A stretch of 23,917 nt of DNA from NCBI GenBank assembly GCA_003447535.1, contig DLYY01000163.1, forward strand, positions 1-23,917, given 5' to 3'. Position 1 is the first letter of the stretch. Each line of letters starts with the position of its first letter. The translations under genes were made by a program, and so were the position numbers. The notes under the pieces were generated by a model. It had not been told where the DNA came from. It ran no database searches and saw nothing but the letters and a program-made list of their open reading frames with translations. Below are positions 7,294-16,600 of this stretch, piece by piece. The DNA comes from Bacteroidota bacterium (GTDB lineage Bacteria; Bacteroidota; Bacteroidia; Chitinophagales; UBA8649).

Positions 7294-8577
7294 ATGCAAA
7301 AACAATCCCTTTCTATGGTACCTGGATTTTTGAAAATAGTTGGAATGTTTATGCTTCTCGCTGTTCAGATACAAGGAGCAACCCTTCTTATTCCAATGGA
7401 TGAAGATCAGAATGACCACCTAAAAGCCTATGGAATAACTTACTGGGCGTTAGCGCAAGGATATACAGGGGATTGGTTGCTCAACTATCGTGGAGGAAGT
7501 TTCGCATTTCCTGACAATCAATCCTTACAGCTTGAATGCCGTATTCGGGGAGTTGATTTCGAAGTGGTCTCAACAGCTAGTTATGATAACATCCTGCGAG
7601 AAATCGCCAGCCCTTCTGTAAATGCAGAAAAAGTCAAACTTGAAAAAGCACCTAAAGTGGCGGTGTATTCTCCGAAGTCTAAAAAGCCTTGGGATGATGC
7701 TGTCACCCTAGTTCTTGCCTACGCCGAAATACCCTATGATGTGCTATATGACGATGAGATTTTAGATGAACGCCTGCTTCTCTATGATTGGCTACACCTT
7801 CACCACGAGGACTTTACAGGGCAGTATGGTCGGTTTTATGCGTCGTATAGAAATCAAGCGTGGTATAAAGAAGAAGTGGCTGAAATGGAAGCCACAGCCC
7901 ATAAACATGGCCATGGTAAAGTATCTCAGCTCAAGCTTGCCGTAGTGAAGAAAATTTCTGCCTTTATGGCTGGAGGAGGATATATGTTTGCTATGTGTTC
8001 AGCAACCGACAGTTATGACATTGCCTTGGCCGCACAAAACACGGATATCTGTGAATCCATGTTTGATGGCGACCCCATGGCTCCCAACGCACAAAGCCAA
8101 CTTGATTTTTCCAAGACACTAGCCTTTAAAGATTTTAATCTTCGCACCAATCCTATGGAGTACGAGTATTCTGACATTGACGCCAACTTCCAACGTCAAG
8201 TTCCCCAGGAGATCGATTACTTTTCATTATTTAATTTTTCAGCTAAATGGGATCCCATTCCTACAATGCTTACCCAATGTCATACGCGCATTGTAAAAGG
8301 CTTTATGGGGCAGACAACAGCCTTTCGAAAATCCAGACTAAAATCCAATGTCACCATTCTTGCTGAGAACGACGCCTTTGGGGAGGCTCGCTATATTCAT
8401 GGCAAGTTTGGCTTAGGGATGTGGACATGGTATGGGGGCCACGATCCAGAAGACTATCGACACTATGTTGGAGATCCCGTGACTGAACTAAAAAATCACC
8501 CAAATTCGCCAGGGTACCGTCTGATTCTTAACAATGTACTTTTCCCTGCTGCAGAGAAAAAGGAGCAGAAGACGTAA
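7294..8577 (+). CDS. Exported conserved protein often annotated 'asparagine synthetase B' in Bacteroidota; function unknown
   Basis: A 427-residue protein with an N-terminal signal peptide (basic start, hydrophobic KIVGMFMLLAVQIQGA). I recognise the family from flavobacterial genomes: LLIPMDEDQNDHLKAYGITY, WLLNYRGGSF, ECRIRGVDFEV, PKVAVYSP, KPWDDAVTLVLAYAEIPYDV, LHLHHEDFTGQYGRFY, GGGYMFAMCSATDSYDIALA, WDPIPTMLTQ, YGGHDPEDY and HPNSPGYRLILNNVLFPAA. It has no N-terminal Cys glutaminase domain and no ATP-pyrophosphatase domain, so the AsnB name is unsupported. The middle looks like a flavodoxin or glutamine-amidotransferase-like fold, with Cys235 in MCSA and His170, His171, Glu172 as invariant-looking candidates for an active site; this is inference. 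A second in-frame ATG at 7315 could be the start. It ends 25 bases from the convergent porin gene. Confidence 0.85.
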   Translation: MQKQSLSMVPGFLKIVGMFMLLAVQIQGATLLIPMDEDQNDHLKAYGITYWALAQGYTGDWLLNYRGGSFAFPDNQSLQLECRIRGVDFEVVSTASYDNILREIASPSVNAEKVKLEKAPKVAVYSPKSKKPWDDAVTLVLAYAEIPYDVLYDDEILDERLLLYDWLHLHHEDFTGQYGRFYASYRNQAWYKEEVAEMEATAHKHGHGKVSQLKLAVVKKISAFMAGGGYMFAMCSATDSYDIALAAQNTDICESMFDGDPMAPNAQSQLDFSKTLAFKDFNLRTNPMEYEYSDIDANFQRQVPQEIDYFSLFNFSAKWDPIPTMLTQCHTRIVKGFMGQTTAFRKSRLKSNVTILAENDAFGEARYIHGKFGLGMWTWYGGHDPEDYRHYVGDPVTELKNHPNSPGYRLILNNVLFPAAEKKEQKT

Positions 8578-8602
8578 ATGACGATTTTGGGAAATCTCTG
8601 AT

Positions 8603-10468
8603 TTACTCAAAGAACCGCCAAACGAGCCCACCCGTGTAATTTCTAGGTCGAGCAGGATGCTGAGCAATGCCATAGTATCCTGTGGGCCCTAAATACTGAT
8701 TGAGGTATTGCGCCCTTACAAAGACCCTCATGTGGCTTATTTTAATTCCAAGAAACGCTTCAATGCGTGGGACCATGGCCCTCGCCGACTCATCTACGGG
8801 TAATCCAAAACGGGATAAATAAGAATCATAGGTCATTCGGGGGAAGGCTGTATTCCAGGTTACCTGTGCTCCTAAGTTTACAATAAGCCTAGATTGGAAA
8901 AGCTTTTGCTCGGTATAAATTCTATGCCGAGTATAAAAAGCTGGCATGATAAAAACATCTTCTGACGTCATCTGTGCACCTAGTAAAGCATCCCAATTTA
9001 ACCAACCCTTAAATGCACTTAAGCTGTAGGAAAGGCTTCCGGCAAAACGATGAACGGAACCATTAAACTGAAAGGTAAGTCGGTTGCTATCTACCAAAAC
9101 AGGGTTCTGATCAAGAATATAATGCCCAGATAAGACTAAGTTACCGAGAAGACCATAGGTAAGTCTACCCTCAAAGGTCATGGGCCTGGAATTCACTTGG
9201 AAACCACCCGTATATCGCAGGTCCGCAAGACGGTCAACTGGATTCATGACGCTGCGAAGAAAAGAAGTCTCAATGTTTACAAAGCCCGAAGACATTTCAA
9301 GATGGAGTGCTGACACAAGATGCTGACTACCTCTCTGATAGCCTGAAAAAATGAGGTGTGCCTTGTTCTCCCAATACCAATTATCTCCTTTATGCACGTA
9401 TCGAATTTGGGCAAAGCTTTCATGAAACTTTTGATCTATTCCTTGTAAACTCCATGGGATGTATCGATGACCTGCCTCAACATCAAAAAGCCCCTTATTT
9501 TTCAAATAACGACGCCAAAAGAAACTATTCTCCAATACTTTGGACTGATAACTCAAACGAAAGGTGTCTGAATCAAGCCAAACATAGCTTGAATAATACA
9601 GAGAGTCATCCCCATTTTGCGGATCTTCAAAGAGATTTGACCAAGTAGAAAAGGCAAGTTTATGTCCTAACAGACTTTGTACTTGAAAATTGGAGACCTG
9701 AAGCGAGTCATTAATCTGTCTCATTGTTTTCAATCCAAAGTTTAGATGACTTTCTAAACAAATACTAAAACCACGATCACTTTGAATAGCATCATCAAGT
9801 ACAGGAGTATACAAACTAGGTGAGCTTAGCCTTAAGCTGTCATTACCTATAAAGTCCTCTTGAATTCCTCCATTCGCTTTTCTGCGAAGTCTATGGAAGT
9901 TCATCATGAGGTTTCCCGAATAGCGACCGCTATTTGAGGCCCAACGATTATAAAGAGAAAAGGCAGCATTGCGCGTCTCTTCTTCAGGGTAATATCCTAT
10001 GGATGACATACGGTAGAATGAAAGACCATAGTCCAAGCCTAGATTAACCCGTTGGCTGTGTTGTGCACTGAATACATTTTGACGCTCCGCACCAATCGAA
10101 TAGGCAATCTGTGAGAGCGGCTTTTTTGTTTTGTACCACTGAATAGAATCTAATGGCATTCTGTAGGCTGATAGGCCATGGGCATGACTACGCCATTGTA
10201 AATTTTGCATGGTGGGCTGAACCTGCATACGTAAATCATGCAGCGGACTTCCTGTATTTCCCAAGTCGATTTTGAGGCTGTTAAAAGCCGAAGAAAAGTC
10301 AAAATTGTAAATACTCGATAAAGAGGAATCTATAGAAAGGACTTTCCAAGGCTCAGTACTGTAAAAAAAACTATCCGTCTCTAAACCTGCCTCACGCTGA
10401 CCATACGAAGTGCTGCAACATACTATGCTTATAAAAAGCAATAATCTATTGCAATACCCTTTAACCAT
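8603..10468 (-). CDS. Putative outer-membrane porin (Porin_10 family)
   Basis: A 621-residue protein with a signal peptide (MVKGYCNRLLLFISIVCCST, then SYGQ) and a long body of alternating hydrophobic and polar residues rich in Tyr, Trp, Phe, Ser and Arg, ending in VWRFFE, as expected for a beta-barrel. Blocks such as YYPEEETRNAAFSLYNRW, ANGGIQEDF and the C-terminal FVRAQYLNQYLGPTGYYGIA match my memory of Bacteroidota 'putative porin' proteins. The start ATG 10468 overlaps the end of the purine nucleoside phosphorylase gene by 8 bases (ATGGTTAA), so translation is probably coupled; a GTG at 10474 is less likely. The solute carried is unknown. It is the last gene of the leftward operon and meets the gene ending at 8577. 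Confidence 0.8.
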   Translation of the reverse strand: MVKGYCNRLLLFISIVCCSTSYGQREAGLETDSFFYSTEPWKVLSIDSSLSSIYNFDFSSAFNSLKIDLGNTGSPLHDLRMQVQPTMQNLQWRSHAHGLSAYRMPLDSIQWYKTKKPLSQIAYSIGAERQNVFSAQHSQRVNLGLDYGLSFYRMSSIGYYPEEETRNAAFSLYNRWASNSGRYSGNLMMNFHRLRRKANGGIQEDFIGNDSLRLSSPSLYTPVLDDAIQSDRGFSICLESHLNFGLKTMRQINDSLQVSNFQVQSLLGHKLAFSTWSNLFEDPQNGDDSLYYSSYVWLDSDTFRLSYQSKVLENSFFWRRYLKNKGLFDVEAGHRYIPWSLQGIDQKFHESFAQIRYVHKGDNWYWENKAHLIFSGYQRGSQHLVSALHLEMSSGFVNIETSFLRSVMNPVDRLADLRYTGGFQVNSRPMTFEGRLTYGLLGNLVLSGHYILDQNPVLVDSNRLTFQFNGSVHRFAGSLSYSLSAFKGWLNWDALLGAQMTSEDVFIMPAFYTRHRIYTEQKLFQSRLIVNLGAQVTWNTAFPRMTYDSYLSRFGLPVDESARAMVPRIEAFLGIKISHMRVFVRAQYLNQYLGPTGYYGIAQHPARPRNYTGGLVWRFFE

Positions 10469-11285
10469 GAGCACGGATCAAACCACGAAAGAGCGTTTCT
10501 ACCCGATACCCAGCTTCTTGGGCTGCTTTCAAAACATATTCATGATCAACGTGCTCAACATTTTCTGGAGGATATCCGATATCTGTAATAACAGATAAGC
10601 CAAAAACCCGTATACCACCATGTCTAGCAACGACAACTTCAGGCACAGTAGACATACCCACGGCGTCACCGCCCAATCGATAAATCATTCGATATTCTGC
10701 GGGCGTTTCGAAAGTTGGTCCCGATAACCCATAATAGACTCCTTCCTTTACATCGATCGTTTCTTCCTTAGCAATACCTTGTACGGTATTGATGTATTCC
10801 CTATCATAAGGTTCGATCATTTCCGGAAATCGAGGTCCAATTCGGTCGTCATTGATTCCTCGCAAAGGGCTTTCGGGTGTGGCATTGATATGATCATTGA
10901 TGATCATTAAGTCTCCCACCCGCATTCCTTCCTGAACACCGCCCGCGGCATTAGAAACGGCAACAGAATGGCATCCAAGTGCTTTCATTACCCGCACCGG
11001 ATAGGTAACCTCTTTCATAGAATGCCCCTCATAATAGTGCAGTCGCCCTGCCATTAAGACCACATCTACTCCTTCGAGTTGGCCAAAAATTAGAGCGCCT
11101 TGGTGTCCCTTCACCGAAGAGCTTTTAAAGTGCGGGATGTCTTTATACTCAATGCGTTGGGCATTTTCGATTAAGCGAACCAGCCCACCAAGTCCACTGC
11201 CCAGAATAATGCCCCATTTCGGCTTTATCGCAATATTCTTTTCTAGCCATTGTCTTGTTTCTTCAATCTGAGTGTACAAATCCAT
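10461..11285 (-). CDS. Purine nucleoside phosphorylase, trimeric (PNP/MTAP) family
   Basis: A 274-residue cytoplasmic enzyme that cleaves purine nucleosides with phosphate to give free base and ribose-1-phosphate. GSGLGGL at 29-35 and GRLHYYEGH at 80-88 bind phosphate, SNAAGGV at 111-117, SGPTFETPAEYR at 188-199 with the purine-site Glu193, and VGMSTVPEVVVARH at 209-222 are family signatures. At the position where 6-oxopurine-specific enzymes have Asn (human N243) this protein has Asp235 in SVITDIGYP, which may widen activity towards 6-aminopurines. It follows lpxK by 54 bases and overlaps the porin gene. The family is certain; the exact substrate range is not. Confidence 0.93.
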   Translation of the reverse strand: MDLYTQIEETRQWLEKNIAIKPKWGIILGSGLGGLVRLIENAQRIEYKDIPHFKSSSVKGHQGALIFGQLEGVDVVLMAGRLHYYEGHSMKEVTYPVRVMKALGCHSVAVSNAAGGVQEGMRVGDLMIINDHINATPESPLRGINDDRIGPRFPEMIEPYDREYINTVQGIAKEETIDVKEGVYYGLSGPTFETPAEYRMIYRLGGDAVGMSTVPEVVVARHGGIRVFGLSVITDIGYPPENVEHVDHEYVLKAAQEAGYRVETLFRGLIRAHG

Positions 11286-11339
11286 AGTTTAAAAATACGC
11301 TTTGAAAGCCTTACTAGCTACCCTGAGGTCAATGAATTT

Positions 11340-12503
11340 CTAAGAGTCGGGTGATGGCGGTTCTGGGAAAGCATCCATCGCTTGCTGCACAGCATAATCA
11401 GCATAATGATCTACCAAGTCGAGAAGCAAGGGGCCACCTAGTGTAATATCTCGAACTTCAATGGGGTGGACAACAAGACGTATACCTTTCCTCTCAAATA
11501 GATGAATGTGAGGCTTAAGGCGCATCAAATCCTTTTCTGTTGTATGAATCTCATTAATATCAAGATTACTTTCCGTTTCAAGATGACGGATTGTTGATAG
11601 AATGGACTCAATATCATAGGCTGTAAAAGCATGGTGATCTTGGTAGCCTCGGCATATGACCGAATCATTCATCATTCGTATATACTCGAAGAAATCGTTG
11701 TTGTCCGCAAGCCCCGCGATTGCCAACAAAGGCTTTTCATACTCAGAAATTCTCACTGCAATACCAGATGTCACGCCATAAGGGGACTTATTGTCTGTGG
11801 TTGTAAAACAGACGTGTTGATAGGACAATGGACGCAGTCGATCACGAATGATTGCCTGCTCATCCAATGTTAAGTTCTCGGGACACTTAGTTACCACCAT
11901 AATATCCGCTCTGTGGTATCCACTTCGAAACTCTCTCAACCCTCCGTAGGGCAACAAAAAATCATCACAAAAAAGCAAATCAAATCGAGTCAGTAAGATC
12001 TGAAGCCCAGGTTTTATACTCCTATGCTGAAAAGCATCATCCAATAGGGTTACTTGGTGGGCTGGTCTGCCATGATATACATCGGGAATGGCTTGACTTC
12101 TGCTTTCGGAAACCACCACCCTACTTTGTGGGAATCTGTGTTTAGCTAAGAGGGCCTCATCGCCGCAATTATCTGCATTGGATTGCATACTTACCTCTCG
12201 ATAGCCTGTACTCTTTCTACCGTAACCTCGGCTTAAATACGCAGTAGGGAGGCCACGTTGTGAAAGGTGATGCAATAGGTAATAGGTATGAGGAGTTTTG
12301 CCACTTCCACCTGCTGTCAAATTACCCACTCCAATGATAGGTATTTCATAATCCATTATTGTATTGATTCCCCACCGAAAGGCTAAATCGCGAAGGGCAA
12401 CACCCATCGCATAAAAAAGCGATAAGGGGAGTAAGAGAAGATTACGTGAATGACGCTTATGGTTTATGGATTGAATAATATCCGCCTTTATGGAAAGATA
12501 CAA
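11340..12503 (-). CDS. lpxK: Tetraacyldisaccharide 4'-kinase (lipid A biosynthesis)
   Basis: The inner-membrane kinase that phosphorylates the 4' position of the lipid A precursor. An N-terminal membrane helix is seen in LLLLPLSLFYAMGVALRD, followed by the Walker A variant GVGNLTAGGSGKTPHT, then LSRGYGRK, GDEALLAKHRFP, LLDDAFQHR and LLTRFDLLFCDDFLLPYGGLRE, all LpxK motifs. The start is uncertain: there is no ATG before residue 51 of the open frame (ATG 12407), which would cut off the helix, so a TTG, GTG or rarer codon must be used. I placed it at TTG 12503, giving 387 residues with 19 before LLLLPLSL; GTG 12536 and TTG 12557 are alternatives. Any of these overlaps the end of dprA by 47 bases or more. 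It shows that the organism makes phosphorylated lipid A. Confidence 0.92.
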   Translation of the reverse strand: MYLSIKADIIQSINHKRHSRNLLLLPLSLFYAMGVALRDLAFRWGINTIMDYEIPIIGVGNLTAGGSGKTPHTYYLLHHLSQRGLPTAYLSRGYGRKSTGYREVSMQSNADNCGDEALLAKHRFPQSRVVVSESRSQAIPDVYHGRPAHQVTLLDDAFQHRSIKPGLQILLTRFDLLFCDDFLLPYGGLREFRSGYHRADIMVVTKCPENLTLDEQAIIRDRLRPLSYQHVCFTTTDNKSPYGVTSGIAVRISEYEKPLLAIAGLADNNDFFEYIRMMNDSVICRGYQDHHAFTAYDIESILSTIRHLETESNLDINEIHTTEKDLMRLKPHIHLFERKGIRLVVHPIEVRDITLGGPLLLDLVDHYADYAVQQAMDAFPEPPSPDS

Positions 12504-13575
12504 TTCTCGCGGTTTCCAATTCCAATAAGGTTTCACACACAGGAAAACTTGCACCAAACGTGTTGACCATCGCTTCTAAACTTACCTTACCACATTGCGC
12601 TACATGGTCCAATACCGCTTGGGCCTCAACACTTAAGTCAGTGCTTTCGTCGGTGACACCATATTGTATACACGATACATAAGACGACCAAAATGTTAGA
12701 GGATCTTCGATTAGTTGAGCCATGTTTTGAGCAATCAAATGATTGCATCCTAGACTGCTTTTATCACTGCATCGACCTGGCACGGCGAAAACATCACGAT
12801 TTTCTTCATAAGCTCTTCTTGCCGTAATCAGCGCTCCCCCTTTTAGAGCACTTTCAACGACAATTGTTAATCTAGACATTCCACCAATCACTCGATTTCT
12901 TTGAGCGAAGTGGTAGGGACGCGAAATCACATCAGGTAAAAACTCCGTAACAAGAAGCCCTCCTTTATCGACGATTTTATCCGCCAATTCAAAGTGCTCG
13001 GGAGGATAGATATGCTGAGGCGGGTTCCCTAATATGGCAAGGGTGCAAAGACCTTTAGAAAGAGCCGTTTTGTGCGCCTGGGCATCAATGCCGCGAGCAA
13101 GACCACTAACGATACTCAATCTATTCTTGCGACCTGATGCAGCAATTGATTGGACAAGATCTGCACAAACCAATAGCCCCTCTTCTGATGGCTTCCGCGT
13201 GCCTACAAGGGCAATATGCTTTCGTAAAAGATGTGAACGATTACCCTTAACAAACAAAAACAACGGGGCATCGACCAAATGACGTAAGTACGGAGGATAA
13301 TCCATATCATCAATCAACACAACTTGCCATGTATGGCGATAAATAATATCCAGTTGACGACTGGCATAGCCTTGGCGTTCAAGCATAACAAGCCGATTAC
13401 GCCAAGCATTACATTGTTTGAGTTGAATTTTTTGAAAATCAACATCTTCCCAATGTTGTAAAGGACCTAAAAGCTCCCAAAGTCGTCGCGCGTAGACCAG
13501 ACCGATACCTTCGACCGCATGTAGTTCGATGGCCCGCTGAATTCTACACAATCTGTTTTCTGGTGAATCTGGCAT
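12457..13575 (-). CDS. dprA: DNA-processing protein DprA
   Basis: A 372-residue protein that loads RecA on incoming single-stranded DNA during natural transformation. The N-terminal helix-hairpin region reads LHAVEGIGLVYARRLWELLG (19-37 region). The Rossmann-type domain shows ALVGTRKPSEEG near 122-133, SGLARGIDAQAHKTAL at 157-172, AILGNPPQHIYPPEH and FAQRNRVIGGMSRLTIVVE at 223-241, and GALITARRAYEENRDVFAVPG at 247-267. A C-terminal winged-helix domain follows (VLDHVAQCGKVSLEAM onward). It starts at ATG 13575, 37 bases from the divergent M1 peptidase, and overlaps lpxK. The organism may be transformable, but dprA is also widespread in bacteria where competence has not been shown. Confidence 0.96.
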   Translation of the reverse strand: MPDSPENRLCRIQRAIELHAVEGIGLVYARRLWELLGPLQHWEDVDFQKIQLKQCNAWRNRLVMLERQGYASRQLDIIYRHTWQVVLIDDMDYPPYLRHLVDAPLFLFVKGNRSHLLRKHIALVGTRKPSEEGLLVCADLVQSIAASGRKNRLSIVSGLARGIDAQAHKTALSKGLCTLAILGNPPQHIYPPEHFELADKIVDKGGLLVTEFLPDVISRPYHFAQRNRVIGGMSRLTIVVESALKGGALITARRAYEENRDVFAVPGRCSDKSSLGCNHLIAQNMAQLIEDPLTFWSSYVSCIQYGVTDESTDLSVEAQAVLDHVAQCGKVSLEAMVNTFGASFPVCETLLELETARIVSFHKGGYYSIHKP

Positions 13576-13612
13576 TGTTTACCTTGTGATGGATTACTAA
13601 GAGTCAATTAAT

Positions 13613-16600
13613 ATGCGCTGTTTACATAAATACTTCCTTCTTGCCCTTATATTTTTCGCCGCTGAGTATTCAGTTGGTCAGGATTATAATCCGAATGCTG
13701 GACCTAACTCATTTTCCATTGAATCAAACCCAAACTATTGGAAAAACAAATCCATAAAACCAGGGTATTGGCAACAAGATGTGCATTATACCATGACAGC
13801 TCGCATTGACGAAAAGCGTTACTTCATTCAGGCTAACACCGAGTTGGTCTATACCAATAACTCCCCGGACACGCTTGAACAGGTAGCATTTCATTTATAC
13901 CAAAATGCCTTTCAGCCCGGAGCATATTATGATAATCTTCAAAAAAACAATGGTGTTGACCCCATATACAGCGACTATGAGGAAATGCGGCTTGGGACGG
14001 TTGTAAGCAATCTTAGGGTCAATGGGGATGTAGTAGATACTTCCATGGACAACACCATTTTGTTTGTCTACCTCAATGAGCCATTGCTTCCCAATGAAGG
14101 AATTACCCTGAATTTTGATTTTCAAACCTTCTACGGTTTTGGCAGCAGTCGTCGTCGAATGAAACTGTTTAACTCATACGGAGTCATTCAATTTAATGGA
14201 GCACACTGGTATCCAAGAATGGCTGTATATGATGAAAAGTTTGGATGGAATGTCGACCAGCACCTAAGCCGAGAATTTTATGGGGACTTTGGAACTTTTG
14301 ATGTTACCTTGGATTTTCCCTCTAACTATATCGTTGGAGCAACCGGTTTTTTACAAAACCGCGATGAAGTCTTACCTGCAGAACTCAGAGCAAAACTTGA
14401 TATTGAAAACTTCAAGGACAAGCCATGGGGCGAAGCTCCTTCGATCATTATCCCTTACGTTGAGGGCGAGCGCAAGCAATGGCACTACTATGCCGAAAAT
14501 GTGCATGATTTTGCCTTCACTGCGAACCCCCACTATCGAATAGGAGAGTCGGATTGGCAAGGAATAAAAACCTATGCCCTTTGCCAAGAACCCCACAGTA
14601 GTCGATGGCAAAATGCAGCGGAATACACTTCAGCCATCATTCAAGTGTTCTCTGAAGACATTGGCATGTATGGTTATCCAAAGATGATTGTAGCTGATGC
14701 GCGCGATGGCATGGAGTACCCTATGCTCACCTTGGATGGTGACAAAGACCCTGGATACCGAGACCTCCTAGTTCATGAAGTGGGGCATAATTGGTTCTAT
14801 GGAATGGTCGCCAACAATGAAACCTACCGGGCCATGATGGATGAAGGATTTACACAATTTTTAACGGCTTGGGGTCTTGAAGCCATCGACGGGGTTAATT
14901 ATGTGAGAAATGCACCCGCCACACCATATCTTCGAAAATTTAGGGAGTCTGTAGAAGCCCGTGAAGGGGAAGTATACATTGGATATATGATGGATGCCAC
15001 CCTAGGGCAAGACCCTCAACTCAACACGCATAGTGATGCATTTGATGGGGCATTACGTCATGGCGGTGGCTACGGTCATGTCTACTACAAGACAGCGGTT
15101 ATGCTCTATAACTTGCAATACGTCCTAGGTGATTCAATGTTTTTGGCCGCGATGCAGCATTATTTTGACCAATGGTCCTATGCCCATCCATATCCAGAAG
15201 ATTTCAGACACTCTATCATTGACTTCACTGGAGTTGATTTAAACTGGTTTTTTGATCAATGGATTGAAACAAACAAGAGCATCGATTACAGCATTTCATC
15301 TAAAAAAGAATCCGAGGACAACTCCTATACCATTACTGTAGAGCGTCATGGTAGAATGCAAATGCCCATCGATCTTCAACTTGAGGACAAATCGGGTGCC
15401 ACTTATGATTTTCACATTCCTAACCAATATTTTGAAAAATCAACGGAAGCCAACATACTTCCCAAGTGGACGGGATGGGATAAGCTCCATCCAACTTACA
15501 GTTTTACCGTTGAACTTGAAGATAAACTCGCCAATGCAATTATTGATACAACGGACCGCTTAGCCGACATCAATGCGTTTGACAATCGCCTTAAAGGAAA
15601 TACAATTTGGCGCTTCAACAGCCATGTTTACAATTATCCAAGCCGGAAGCACTACATTATGCAATGGCGCCCCGATCTATGGTGGAATGGTGTGGATGGG
15701 CTAAAAATCGGGCTTCATTTAGAAGGAGATTATATGCGCCGTAAGCGATTTTTTGATTTCACTGTTTGGGGAAATCTATCTTGGCCGACCATAAAACGAT
15801 CCTATCCGGGAGCCCAAGCATTCTTAAATAGTAGAAGACCATATCAAGGCATAAACTACAGAATCTCCTACGCGACGCCAGTTTATGAATTTATGGAAGG
15901 TGCCACCGCCTATGTTAAGTCAAAATATCTGGATGGTCTAGTTGACCAACGTCTTGGCCTTCAAAAAGAGCTTCATGGAAAAGGAACGCTCAGGTTTGAA
16001 GGCTTTGCAATGATTAGACCCAATGAAATAGACTTGTCCTACCTTCAAAACCCCGGGCAAGGTGCTTGGTGGGTCAGCGGCGCCTGGAATGCTGGTCTTA
16101 ACCTACAATACACCTCTGAAGACTTCCGCAAAGCACGACCAGGAAAAAGTCAACTCAAGCTTTCAGGAAGAGTATCGATGACTCCTGACTGGAATTATCA
16201 ATACCTCGAAGCAACCTTTACCGATCATATGAAAATGGGGAAATTTGACTGGAAGAATCGTTTTTACAGTCGGTTTGGTTTTGGGAAAACACCGCCAGAG
16301 AGTGCAGTGTACTTAGCCGGTGGAAATCCTGAATCCATGATGGATAACAAGTTTGTGCGCAGTATTGGGTTCTATCCTCAACAGGAAATTGGTCCTTATC
16401 AAAATAATGCCACCACAGGCTTTCATTATGCAGGAGGCATGAATATTCGAGGATATGCAGGTCGCTTAGTAACTGATGAAAACGGACAACGTGTAGTCTC
16501 TGGACGGTCAGGTGCAAGTCTTACATCAGAATTAAGCTTTGATCGTTTGATAAGTATAAAAAATAGCAAACTGCGAAGAAACTACGATGCCAATGTATAC

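Noticed and set aside
7294..8577. Annotation as asparagine synthetase B.
   Set aside because: No N-terminal catalytic Cys, no glutaminase motifs and no SGGxDS-type ATP-pyrophosphatase loop are present, and the protein is exported.
9358..9648. 96-residue open frame antisense to the porin gene.
   Set aside because: It is fully inside a coherent porin reading frame, and the translation shows no domain, signal or initiation site.
16218..16517. 99-residue open frame antisense to the M1 peptidase barrel region.
   Set aside because: It lies wholly opposite a well-supported gene, has no recognisable motif or start context, and has the composition expected of a shadow frame.
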